DNA of 64,000 nt from the NCBI RefSeq assembly GCF_000515335.1, contig NZ_KI911563.1, positions 3,748,869-3,812,868 of the forward strand, given 5' to 3'. Both the position numbers and the translations under genes were made by a program. Of this stretch, positions 57,314 to 64,000 are shown piece after piece. How positions within the stretch are numbered: position 1 is the stretch's first letter; the number at the start of each line of letters is the position of its first letter. Under the pieces are notes generated by a model. It made no database searches and was not told where the DNA came from. It saw only the letters and a list, made by a program, of their open reading frames with translations. The stretch comes from Cohnella panacarvi Gsoil 349 (GTDB lineage Bacteria; Bacillota; Bacilli; Paenibacillales; Paenibacillaceae).

Positions 57314-57328
57314 GATACATATGGTATC
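57314..57328. promoter_or_regulatory. Dyad operator, EPS site 4 (downstream)
   Basis: GATACATATGGTATC, one mismatch, centred 35 bp after site 3; this copies the 36-bp pairing at the PilZ-LCP promoter. Confidence 0.75.
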
Positions 57329-57353
57329 AAAACCACATTAAAGGAGACTCTCC

Positions 57354-58514
57354 ATGGGTACAAAGAAAAGAATTGGCGTTGTCGGTACGGGACTAATCGG
57401 TCGGGGTCTCATTATGGCCATCGAGAATGATTCGGAGCTTGAAATTTCGAGAATTCTGACCCGGCGAAACATCGAAACGATGCAATCGTTCCCCAGTTCG
57501 ACGGTTCTGACCAATAGCATAGACGAGTTGATCGCGAATTCGGACCTGATCGTGGAATGCAGCGGCGACGTTCTGTACGGAACGGATGTTATCGACCAAG
57601 CCATCCGCGCTTCCCTCCCGGTCGTCACGATGAATACGGAGCTGCAGGTAACGACCGGCTCGTACTTCGCGCGCAGAGGTCTGATTACGGAAGCGGAGGG
57701 CGATCAGCCCGGCTGTATCGCGGCGTTGAGGGAGAACGTTCTGCAGATGGGATTCAACCCTCTCGTATACGGCAACGTCAAAGGGTTTCTGAAGCTGGAT
57801 CCTAGCAGGGAAGAGATGGAGTATTGGTCCGGGCGCAACGGTACGACGCTCGGAATGACGACTTCCTTCACGGACGGGACGAAGGTTCAGATGGAGCAAG
57901 TGCTCGTGGCGAACGGCCTTGGCGCCGGAATCGCCCAGGACGGTCTGCTCGGCGTAGCATGCGAAACGGCTCACGAAGGCGGCGTTCAGATGGCGGAGCA
58001 AGCCAAGAAGGTCGGCGAGCCGCTAAGCGATTACATACTCTCTCCGAAGTCTCCTCCGGGCGTATTCGTAACCGCCGAAATCGATGAGCGGCACAAGGAT
58101 GCGCTTCGGTATTACAAGATGGGGGAAGGGCCTTACTATACGCTGCTCGTGAACTATCATCTCTGCCATCTCGAAATTCTGAAGACGGTTCGTCGAGTGC
58201 TAGCCGGCGGAGGCATCTTGCTGAACAACGGAGAGCATCCAAGAATCAGCGCTGCAGCCGTCGCGAAGAAGGATCTTCATCCCGGAGATACGATCGACAG
58301 AGGAATCGGCAGCTTCGAAGTTAGAGGCGTTGCGGTAGAGATCGCCCGTAATCCGGAACATGTTCCGATCGGATTGTTGTCGCAGGCCGTCATCCGGCGA
58401 CCTGTATCGGCGGGGCAGATTCTCACCTTCGAGGATGTCGAGCTTCCGCCTAGCCTGGCTTTGAACGCATGGTTGGAAATCAGAGAAGGCGCTCTTCATG
58501 CTGTCGCCCAGTAA
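57354..58514 (+). CDS. NAD(P)-dependent oxidoreductase with SAF domain (COG4091-like)
   Basis: 386 residues; AGGAG lies 8 bp before the ATG. The N-terminus is a Rossmann fold (RIGVVGTGLIGRGLIMAIE) similar to homoserine dehydrogenase. The middle region (VTMNTELQVTTGSYFARRG, EGDQPGCIAALRENVLQMGFNPLVYGNVKGFLKLDP) and C-terminal SAF-type segment (AVAKKDLHPGDTIDRGIGSFEVRG, PVSAGQILTFEDVEL) match COG4091 predicted dehydrogenases. It probably oxidises or reduces a small hydroxyacid or branched sugar derivative. It leads the EPS operon, so it may make an unusual precursor; this is inference. Confidence 0.8.
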   Translation: MGTKKRIGVVGTGLIGRGLIMAIENDSELEISRILTRRNIETMQSFPSSTVLTNSIDELIANSDLIVECSGDVLYGTDVIDQAIRASLPVVTMNTELQVTTGSYFARRGLITEAEGDQPGCIAALRENVLQMGFNPLVYGNVKGFLKLDPSREEMEYWSGRNGTTLGMTTSFTDGTKVQMEQVLVANGLGAGIAQDGLLGVACETAHEGGVQMAEQAKKVGEPLSDYILSPKSPPGVFVTAEIDERHKDALRYYKMGEGPYYTLLVNYHLCHLEILKTVRRVLAGGGILLNNGEHPRISAAAVAKKDLHPGDTIDRGIGSFEVRGVAVEIARNPEHVPIGLLSQAVIRRPVSAGQILTFEDVELPPSLALNAWLEIREGALHAVAQ

Positions 58515-58560
58515 CACTGCTTGGACCAATTAACATGCTACCCGTTATGGAGGAGTCGCC

Positions 58561-59451
58561 ATGAAGAAGGTAAGAAAAGCGATCATTCCGGCAGCGGGCC
58601 TCGGCACTCGGTTTCTGCCCGCTACGAAAGCTATGCCGAAGGAAATGCTGCCTATTATCGACAAGCCTACGATTCAATACATCGTGGAAGAAGCCATCGC
58701 GTCGGGCATCGAAGACATTATTATCGTGACGGGCAAAGGAAAACGCGCGATCGAAGATCATTTCGACCATGCGTTCGAGCTCGAGTCTACGCTGACGGAG
58801 AAAGGGAAGCTGAAGCTGCTCGAGGAGGTACGCCGGCCTTCCGGCTTCGACATTCATTATATCCGCCAGAAGGAGCCGAGAGGTCTCGGCCATGCGGTAT
58901 GGTGCGCCAGGCGGTTCATCGGCGACGAACCGTTCGCCGTTCTGCTTGGGGATGATATCGTGCAAGGGGAAGACCCGTGCCTCGGACAGCTCATTCGCCA
59001 GTACGATCGAATGCAGTCTTCCATTATCGGCGTACAGCCGGTTCATGACCAAGAGACGCATCGGTACGGCATCGTCGACGGTTATCAGCGGGAAGACAGT
59101 CTCTATCACGTACGCACGCTTGTGGAGAAGCCGCTGCCCGGTACAGCCCCGTCGAACCTCGCGATTATGGGCCGCTACATCCTCACGCCTGAAATTTTCC
59201 AGATTCTCGAGCATCAGGAGACAGGGGCAGGCGGGGAGATTCAACTTACGGATGCGATTCGCAAGTTGAATGAACTGCAAGACGTATTTGCCTGTCACTT
59301 CGAAGGCGTCAGAAGCGACGTCGGGGAGAAGCTCGGGTTCATCATGACGACGCTGAGGTACGCGCTGCAGAACGACGAGCTTAAACATCCTCTTCTGCAC
59401 GAACTGGAGAACATCTTGAAGCAACAGACCGCATCGCAGGCGATTGTATAA
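58561..59451 (+). CDS. galU: UTP-glucose-1-phosphate uridylyltransferase
   Basis: 296 residues with GGAGG ahead of the ATG. The nucleotidyltransferase motif is [24 protein letters not shown] (residues ~9-32). The uridine and sugar-binding segments [27 protein letters not shown], and [26 protein letters not shown] follow, and [10 protein letters not shown] near residue 225. It makes UDP-glucose, the main donor for exopolysaccharide and glycolipid synthesis, and lies second in the EPS operon. Confidence 0.96.
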   Translation: MKKVRKAIIPAAGLGTRFLPATKAMPKEMLPIIDKPTIQYIVEEAIASGIEDIIIVTGKGKRAIEDHFDHAFELESTLTEKGKLKLLEEVRRPSGFDIHYIRQKEPRGLGHAVWCARRFIGDEPFAVLLGDDIVQGEDPCLGQLIRQYDRMQSSIIGVQPVHDQETHRYGIVDGYQREDSLYHVRTLVEKPLPGTAPSNLAIMGRYILTPEIFQILEHQETGAGGEIQLTDAIRKLNELQDVFACHFEGVRSDVGEKLGFIMTTLRYALQNDELKHPLLHELENILKQQTASQAIV

Positions 59452-59480
59452 ACAGAGAGAAAGGGAGAGGAAGAGGAGGC

Positions 59481-60176
59481 ATGCACAACTATTCCGATAA
59501 TAACGAAGCGCTTGTCATGGGAGGGGCCTATTCCGTCGAATCCCCTTATATCGGTATCGCTACGGCAGACCGTGGTTATATCTTCAGAAAAAGATTGTTC
59601 GACGTATTCTTCGCTGCCGCCGGAATTTTGTTCCTCTTGCCTGTCTTCATCATCGTCGCGGCTGTGATCAAAATAACGGAGCCCCGAGGATCCGTGTTCT
59701 TCAAACAAACCAGAATCGGCAAAGACGGCAAGCCGTTCAACATGTATAAGTTCAGGTCAATGGTGGAGAACGCGGAGCAATTGCTGGCGGAGCTGCAACA
59801 CCGGAACGAAATTCAGGGCGCCATGTTCAAGATGAAGTCCGATCCGCGCGTAACGAGGATCGGGAAGCTGATCCGCAAGACGAGTTTGGATGAGTTGCCT
59901 CAATTGTGGAACGTACTGAAGGGCGATATGAGTCTGGTCGGCCCAAGGCCGGGACTGCCGCAGGAGGTGGCCCAATATACGAGCCGCGACCGTCTTCGGT
60001 TACTGGTGCCGCCAGGTTGTACTGGATTGTGGCAGGTGAGCGGAAGAAACGGACTCTCTTTTATGCAAATGGTAGAGATGGATTTGGATTATATTAGCCG
60101 CAGAAGCCTGTTGTTCGATTTGCGGCTTATCTTAAAAACATTCGTCGTTATCGTATATCCGAAAAACGCTTATTGA
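59481..60176 (+). CDS. Undecaprenyl-phosphate sugar phosphotransferase (initiating EPS enzyme)
   Basis: 231 residues; AGAGGAGG precedes the ATG. One membrane segment (~35-58, LFDVFFAAAGILFLLPVFIIVAAVI) is followed by the bacterial sugar-transferase domain: FKQTRIGKDGKPFNMYKFRSM, DPRVTRIGKLIRKTSLDELPQLWNVLKGDMSLVGPRP, and PGCTGLWQVSGRN. It transfers a sugar phosphate from a UDP-sugar to undecaprenyl phosphate and so starts each repeat unit. It is a short, single-helix (EpsL/WcaJ C-terminal) type. Confidence 0.94.
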   Translation: MHNYSDNNEALVMGGAYSVESPYIGIATADRGYIFRKRLFDVFFAAAGILFLLPVFIIVAAVIKITEPRGSVFFKQTRIGKDGKPFNMYKFRSMVENAEQLLAELQHRNEIQGAMFKMKSDPRVTRIGKLIRKTSLDELPQLWNVLKGDMSLVGPRPGLPQEVAQYTSRDRLRLLVPPGCTGLWQVSGRNGLSFMQMVEMDLDYISRRSLLFDLRLILKTFVVIVYPKNAY

Positions 60177-60217
60177 GGCAAGACGATAACAGAATCGAAG
60201 AGAGAAGGTTATAGCCG

Positions 60218-60946
60218 ATGGATCTTAGGAAAATGGCAGGCGTAATCCGCAACAGACTCGGAATGATTTCGGTAATTGTGATCATCTGCTGTCTAGCCGC
60301 CGGATTGTCCACCCAGTACCTGGTCGAGCCGAAATACGAGGCGTCCGTTAAAGTCATGGTCAACAAAACGTCCGACGCCGGAATCACGCTCGATGACGTG
60401 TCGGTGAACGTATTGCTTACCGAGACTTATTTGGAGCTGGCCCAGACAGATGCCGTAATGGGGCAAGTAGCCAGCGAATACCCTGAATTCGGGCTTGATA
60501 GCGGCGATCTGGTAGACAAGGTTCATTTCGCTGCAGCCGACAAGACGCAAGTGATCACCATGACGGTGCGCGACGCGTCTTATAAACGGGCTGCGACGAT
60601 CGTTAATGCGGCAGCTTCGGCGTTGCAGACGAAGGCGTCCGAGATCATGAAGGAAGACAATATTACAATACTCGATCACGCGTCGCTTGATAAAGTGCCG
60701 CCGCCGGTATCGCCAAGCATCGCCATGAACACAACGATCGCATTCATCCTTTCGCTTGCGGTTGCTGTCGCAGTAGCGTTCCTGCTAGAAAATCTTGACG
60801 AAACGATTAGAGACGAAGAGACCGCTAAGAACGTACTCGGCGTACCTTCTTTGGCCTCGATCGGCCGAATCGAGCAAACGAGCAAGCCAGGGAAAACGGC
60901 GGTAAGAAAGGCGAGTGATGGCGTCTATGCCACGGCAAACCAATGA
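60218..60946 (+). CDS. Wzz/EpsA-type chain-length regulator (BY-kinase adaptor)
   Basis: 242 residues. Membrane helices at ~13-33 (LGMISVIVIICCLAAGLSTQYL) and ~170-190 (IAFILSLAVAVAVAFLLEN) flank a helical extracellular part. EPKYEASVKVMVNKTS and the proline-rich PPPVSPSIAMN before helix 2 are typical of Wzz/CpsC proteins. In Firmicutes this membrane protein activates the separate tyrosine kinase encoded next; the coding regions overlap by 29 bp. It controls polymer length and export together with the Wzy polymerase. Confidence 0.92.
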   Translation: MDLRKMAGVIRNRLGMISVIVIICCLAAGLSTQYLVEPKYEASVKVMVNKTSDAGITLDDVSVNVLLTETYLELAQTDAVMGQVASEYPEFGLDSGDLVDKVHFAAADKTQVITMTVRDASYKRAATIVNAAASALQTKASEIMKEDNITILDHASLDKVPPPVSPSIAMNTTIAFILSLAVAVAVAFLLENLDETIRDEETAKNVLGVPSLASIGRIEQTSKPGKTAVRKASDGVYATANQ

Positions 60947-61565
60947 GATTCCGTTAGTGACGATGTCTACTCCGGGGGTATCCGTATCCGAAGCCTTCCG
61001 TTCTTTGCGAACGAATACGCAATACACGCTCGACGGTATAGAGAGTCCCGTCATTGCCGTCACATCAAGCCAACGCTCCGAGGGAAAATCAACGACGTCG
61101 CTTAACTTGGCGGCCGCTTATGCGCAAGAAGGCCGGCGCACGCTATTGATTGACGCTAATCTCCGCAACCCTGTCCTGCACACCGCGTTCGGCATAACGA
61201 ACCGGACGGGTTTAACTCAGGTGCTTGCCGAAGGGACTCCAATCGATACCTGCACGATGCATAGCGGGATTGATCGGCTAAACCTGCTGACTTCCGGGCC
61301 GACTCCTTACAACCCGTCCGAATTGCTGGCGTCCCGCCGAATGGATGAGCTGCTGGAGAATGCCAGAAAGAAGTACGAAATCGTGATCATTGACACGCCT
61401 TCTCTGCTTGAAGTTACCGACTCTCAGCTCATTGCCTCGAAGTGCGATGGCATTCTGCTCGTCATACGCTCCGGCAAAGTGAAGCAATCTGCGGCGGTCA
61501 AGGCGAAAGAGCTGCTCATTCATGTGAAAGCCAACGTTCTGGGCTTCGTGCTGAACGGAGCGTAA
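60918..61565 (+). CDS. CpsD/EpsB-type BY-kinase lacking the C-terminal Tyr cluster
   Basis: 215 residues from the ATG at 60918 (AAAGG 7 bp upstream; GTG 60915 and ATG 60927 are alternatives). Walker A is SSQRSEGKSTTSLNLA, Walker A' is LLIDANLRNP, in which the usual second Asp is Asn, and Walker B is IVIIDTPSLLEV. The protein ends KANVLGFVLNGA: the Tyr-rich tail that normally follows VLNG and is autophosphorylated is absent. It may regulate as an ATPase only, or phosphorylate other targets. Confidence 0.9.
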   Translation: MASMPRQTNEIPLVTMSTPGVSVSEAFRSLRTNTQYTLDGIESPVIAVTSSQRSEGKSTTSLNLAAAYAQEGRRTLLIDANLRNPVLHTAFGITNRTGLTQVLAEGTPIDTCTMHSGIDRLNLLTSGPTPYNPSELLASRRMDELLENARKKYEIVIIDTPSLLEVTDSQLIASKCDGILLVIRSGKVKQSAAVKAKELLIHVKANVLGFVLNGA

Positions 61566-61571
61566 CCGCCT

Positions 61572-62906
61572 ATGTATAGACTTGCGCTTGGTGGATACAG
61601 GACGGGCAATATGACTTCATTATTACTCGTGCTTGTCGCGGTCGGGCTTGGCCTCTCGATTGCTTATCAGCCGCTCTTTACTGCCGCAGCCCTCGTCGGA
61701 ATAGCCGTACTCCTTCTTTCCGTGCTGTCTCCGGAGCGGGTCAGTTATATGCTGCTTGTCTCGTCCGCCATCTCGGTCCAGTATCTCTACGACGGCCAAG
61801 TGCTAGGATTGGATCTGCTATCCCTCCATAAGCTCGGCATTCTGTTGCTCTCCATTCCGGCCGCTTTCCGGTACGGTGTCTACGCGAAGCATGCGATGCC
61901 CGTAGCCGCGCTTGCCGCCATGCTGGGCTTCACTTATTTTCTGGCCGATACGCCTCCGTTGCTTGGCGAGATCGAACCGATTAAATCGTTCATCGGATTG
62001 GCATCGCCGTTCGTGCTGCTTCTGATTCGTTGGCCTAAGAAGACGGCCGCCATGATTGTCAACATTCTCTGTTTCCTGCCGCTTATCAGCGTGCTTGTCG
62101 GTTTCGTATTGGAGGCGGCCGGAATCGGCAGTTTGTTCGTCCAAGAGTTCAACGGCTCCACGCGGTTAACAGGCGCCAATATTCCGGCTCACCTCGCTTT
62201 CCTCGCTTTCATGGCGTTCATGGTTGCGACCATTGAAGCGAAGCGCCGGCCCGATCGGCTAGTCTTCTATTACGCGATGATGTCGGTCAATTTCCTTATT
62301 CTATTGCTGACCGGCACAAGAGGCGCGCTGATTTCGTTAATGCTAATGGTATTTCTGTTCATGTATGACTTGACGAAGCAATTCCTGAAAGGAAAGACGG
62401 CGCTCATCATCCCGTTGATCGGATTTATAGCCGTACTCGTAACGTCCGTGTGGCTGCAGCTTGACAACTTGCAGAAGAGGTCGTTCGAACGGGCGACCGA
62501 AGCGGGAATCGATCTATCCGGACGGCTCGAAGCCTGGCAGTTCTTCCTTAAGGGAGTCAGCGGATCGCCTTGGTTTGGCAAAGGGCTCGGCGCGGTCCTT
62601 GTGGCGAACGACGGAAGCATCTATGAGGGCTTTAACGTGCCGCATAACGAATATATCCGTTTTTATTACGACGGCGGCATCATTGGAGCGATTCTTCTGT
62701 TCGCGGCAATCCTTTACGTATTCAGGAACGTCATACGCGAAACCGCTAAAGAACTGCGGATATTTATGACCGCTTTGATCATCGGTTTTCTAATTTACTC
62801 AATCTCCGACAATACGTTGTCGACCCTGCAATTTATCCTGCCGTTCTGTATTTACCTTAATGCGTCCGGTGCCTTATCGGGGACAGATAAGGAGAAGCCC
62901 GCATGA
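61572..62906 (+). CDS. O-antigen-ligase/Wzy-type EPS polymerase
   Basis: 444 residues with ten or more membrane segments. The O-antigen ligase/polymerase domain appears at ~240-390: LLTGTRGALISLMLMVFLFMY, an external loop with RSFERATEAGIDLSGRLEAWQFFLKGVSGSPWFGKGLGAVL, and the conserved HNEYIRFYYDGGIIGAIL. It should join lipid-linked repeat units outside the membrane. The stop overlaps the next start (ATGA). Confidence 0.9.
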   Translation: MYRLALGGYRTGNMTSLLLVLVAVGLGLSIAYQPLFTAAALVGIAVLLLSVLSPERVSYMLLVSSAISVQYLYDGQVLGLDLLSLHKLGILLLSIPAAFRYGVYAKHAMPVAALAAMLGFTYFLADTPPLLGEIEPIKSFIGLASPFVLLLIRWPKKTAAMIVNILCFLPLISVLVGFVLEAAGIGSLFVQEFNGSTRLTGANIPAHLAFLAFMAFMVATIEAKRRPDRLVFYYAMMSVNFLILLLTGTRGALISLMLMVFLFMYDLTKQFLKGKTALIIPLIGFIAVLVTSVWLQLDNLQKRSFERATEAGIDLSGRLEAWQFFLKGVSGSPWFGKGLGAVLVANDGSIYEGFNVPHNEYIRFYYDGGIIGAILLFAAILYVFRNVIRETAKELRIFMTALIIGFLIYSISDNTLSTLQFILPFCIYLNASGALSGTDKEKPA

Positions 62907-63664
62907 GCAAAGTGAAGCTGTTTAACGTCCTCTTCGACAATTACGATTATGACGACCTACTGGGGTATATCGACCGTACGATTCAATCGGGTAAGCCTTC
63001 TTATATTCTCACTTGCAACGTGGATCATTTAATGAAGCTTCAGAGCGACGCTCATTTCCGGGAAGTATACAACGACGCGGGAGCGATCGTCGCAGACGGG
63101 ATGCCGGTTGTCTGGGCATCCCGTCTGCTGAAGAGGCGGCTGAAGCAACGGGTTGCAGGCGCGGATATCGTCAATGAGCTTGGGAATCGGCTTGCGAAGA
63201 GGGGGTACCGAATTTTCCTTCTCGGGGCTGCCGAGGGGATCGCCGACAGGGCGAGATGTAACCTTGAGGTTAAGATTCCGGGAATCAACGTCGTAGGTAC
63301 CTATTCGCCATCCTACGGATTCGATCGCAATGAAGAAGAATGCGAGAGGATTAATGCGATGCTCCGAATCGCGAAACCTGATATCGTGCTTGTCGGCGCG
63401 GGCGCCCCGAAGCAGGAAAAGTGGATTTACCGCCATTACCGCGAGTATGGCGCGCCGATATCGATTGGCGTAGGCGCAGCCCTGGACTTCATGGCGGGAG
63501 AAATCAAGAGGGCGCCGGTATGGTTTCAACGAACGTCTCTGGAATGGCTGTGGCGATTATTTCAGGAGCCGAAGAGGCTTTGGAGGCGGTACTTGGTAGA
63601 CGATGTGAAGTTCCTGGGCCTACTGATCAGGGAAATGCGAGTCCGGAAGGAGGAGAGCCGATGA
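62903..63664 (+). CDS. WecG/TagA/CpsF family glycosyltransferase (GT26)
   Basis: 253 residues. GT26 signatures: YILTCNVDHLMKLQSD, IVADGMPVVWASRLL, RIFLLGAAEGIADRA, DIVLVGAGAPKQEKWIYRH, SIGVGAALDFMAGEIKRAPVWFQRTSLEWLWRLFQEPKRLWRRYL. Relatives (TagA, WecG) add N-acetylmannosamine(uronate) to a lipid-linked sugar. Here it probably adds an early sugar of the EPS repeat unit. It is translationally coupled on both sides by ATGA overlaps. Confidence 0.94.
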   Translation: MSKVKLFNVLFDNYDYDDLLGYIDRTIQSGKPSYILTCNVDHLMKLQSDAHFREVYNDAGAIVADGMPVVWASRLLKRRLKQRVAGADIVNELGNRLAKRGYRIFLLGAAEGIADRARCNLEVKIPGINVVGTYSPSYGFDRNEEECERINAMLRIAKPDIVLVGAGAPKQEKWIYRHYREYGAPISIGVGAALDFMAGEIKRAPVWFQRTSLEWLWRLFQEPKRLWRRYLVDDVKFLGLLIREMRVRKEESR

Positions 63665-64000
63665 CTGCAGGACGTCCGAACCGCATGGTTAGCGTCATTA
63701 TACCGATCTATAACGGTCAACGATATATTGAGACGACGATTAGGAGCATACTCGACCAGACCTATGGCGATTATGAAGTTTTATGCATGATAGACGGTAC
63801 GAGCGATGACTCGGCTGTCATCATCGAGAGGCTGAATAACGGGAAAATCCAACAATTTCACCATGCTAATCGGGGAGCTACCTATACCCGGAACAGAGGC
63901 TTGCAGCTGGCCCGGGGGGAATACGTCCTGTTTCTGGATCAGGACGACGTTCTGGAGCCGCAGTTCCTCGAAGCTGCCATTCTAGAACTGGAACGCACGG
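63661..64000 (+). CDS. Family 2 glycosyltransferase, 3' end cut by window
   Basis: The first 113 residues are visible, starting MTAGRPNRMVSVIIPIYNGQ. GT2/GT-A motifs: VSVIIPIYNGQRYIETTIRSILDQTY, the donor-binding MIDGTSDDS, GATYTRNRGLQLARGEYVLFLDQDD (DxD-like). The start overlaps the upstream stop (ATGA). It is part of the EPS operon and probably transfers a sugar to the growing repeat unit; the specificity cannot be told from the visible part. Confidence 0.93.
   Translation, partial: MTAGRPNRMVSVIIPIYNGQRYIETTIRSILDQTYGDYEVLCMIDGTSDDSAVIIERLNNGKIQQFHHANRGATYTRNRGLQLARGEYVLFLDQDDVLEPQFLEAAILELERT

Larger units (their letters stand above)
56250..57353. other. 1.1-kb intergenic region rich in repeats and regulatory sites
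   Basis: No credible gene. In order it holds a terminator (56301-56336), TGCA palindromes (56591-56718), a 41-bp tandem array (56732-56988), an orphan terminator (57105-57129), and four operator dyads with the EPS promoter (57141-57328). Confidence 0.7.

Overview
The window looks like chromosomal DNA of a spore-forming Paenibacillaceae bacterium (Cohnella/Paenibacillus-like). I infer this from moderately high GC by eye, strong AGGAGG-type ribosome sites with frequent TTG/GTG starts, YesM/YesN two-component pairs next to sugar ABC transporters, a kapB homologue, AraR-type control of arabinose genes, CcpA-type cre sites and a Bacillus-type EPS locus. I recognise no rRNA, tRNA, CRISPR array, transposase or phage structural gene.

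Layout. 0-4.3 kb: a TPR-like protein (cut by the window edge), a small unknown protein, thioredoxin reductase (trxB) behind an array of 11-bp-spaced direct repeats, an atypical OmpR-type regulator and a HAD hydrolase. 4.3-8 kb: the arabinose regulator araR, araD and an FGGY kinase, with two AraR-type operators. 8-16 kb: small secreted or Ig-like proteins, an ECF sigma/anti-sigma pair, a TVP38/DedA-type membrane protein, a proline-rich protein, an MBL hydrolase, an SLH-like protein, an alpha/beta hydrolase and a CvfC/YpgR-like HEAT protein. 16-24.5 kb: a membrane/TlpA fusion, a 14-copy 50-bp tandem repeat, an MBL protein overlapping an ABC-F ATPase, a collagen-like protein, a second repeat array, an SH3/NlpC-P60 hydrolase with a folded leader, and a Nif3-like protein. 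24.6-40.1 kb: two carbohydrate-uptake loci. The first (YesN-YesM, LplA/B/C-type ABC importer, GH67 alpha-glucuronidase, cre sites) matches a reduced aldouronate-utilisation cluster. The second is a YesM/YesN pair plus an MsmEFG-type importer of unknown substrate. 40-50.5 kb: UgtP-like glycosyltransferase, kapB, a Big_2 repeat protein, an SGNH hydrolase and gltB.

50.7-64 kb is the most interesting part. A SinR/Xre-like repressor gene is followed by four promoters that all carry a 15-bp dyad, GATACA-N3-TGTATC. These promoters drive a PilZ (c-di-GMP receptor) + LCP operon, a 47-residue Cys-rich microprotein, a FemAB/CelD-like acetyltransferase, and a long EPS operon (SAF-domain dehydrogenase, galU, sugar phosphotransferase, Wzz, BY-kinase, Wzy, GT26, GT2). 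A variant of the same dyad lies in front of the repressor gene. I propose a local, apparently undescribed XRE-controlled surface-polysaccharide regulon.

Four different families of intergenic repeats (50-bp x14, 262-bp x2.3, 41/124-bp x6, and TGCA palindromes) lie in the non-coding gaps, which is unusually dense.
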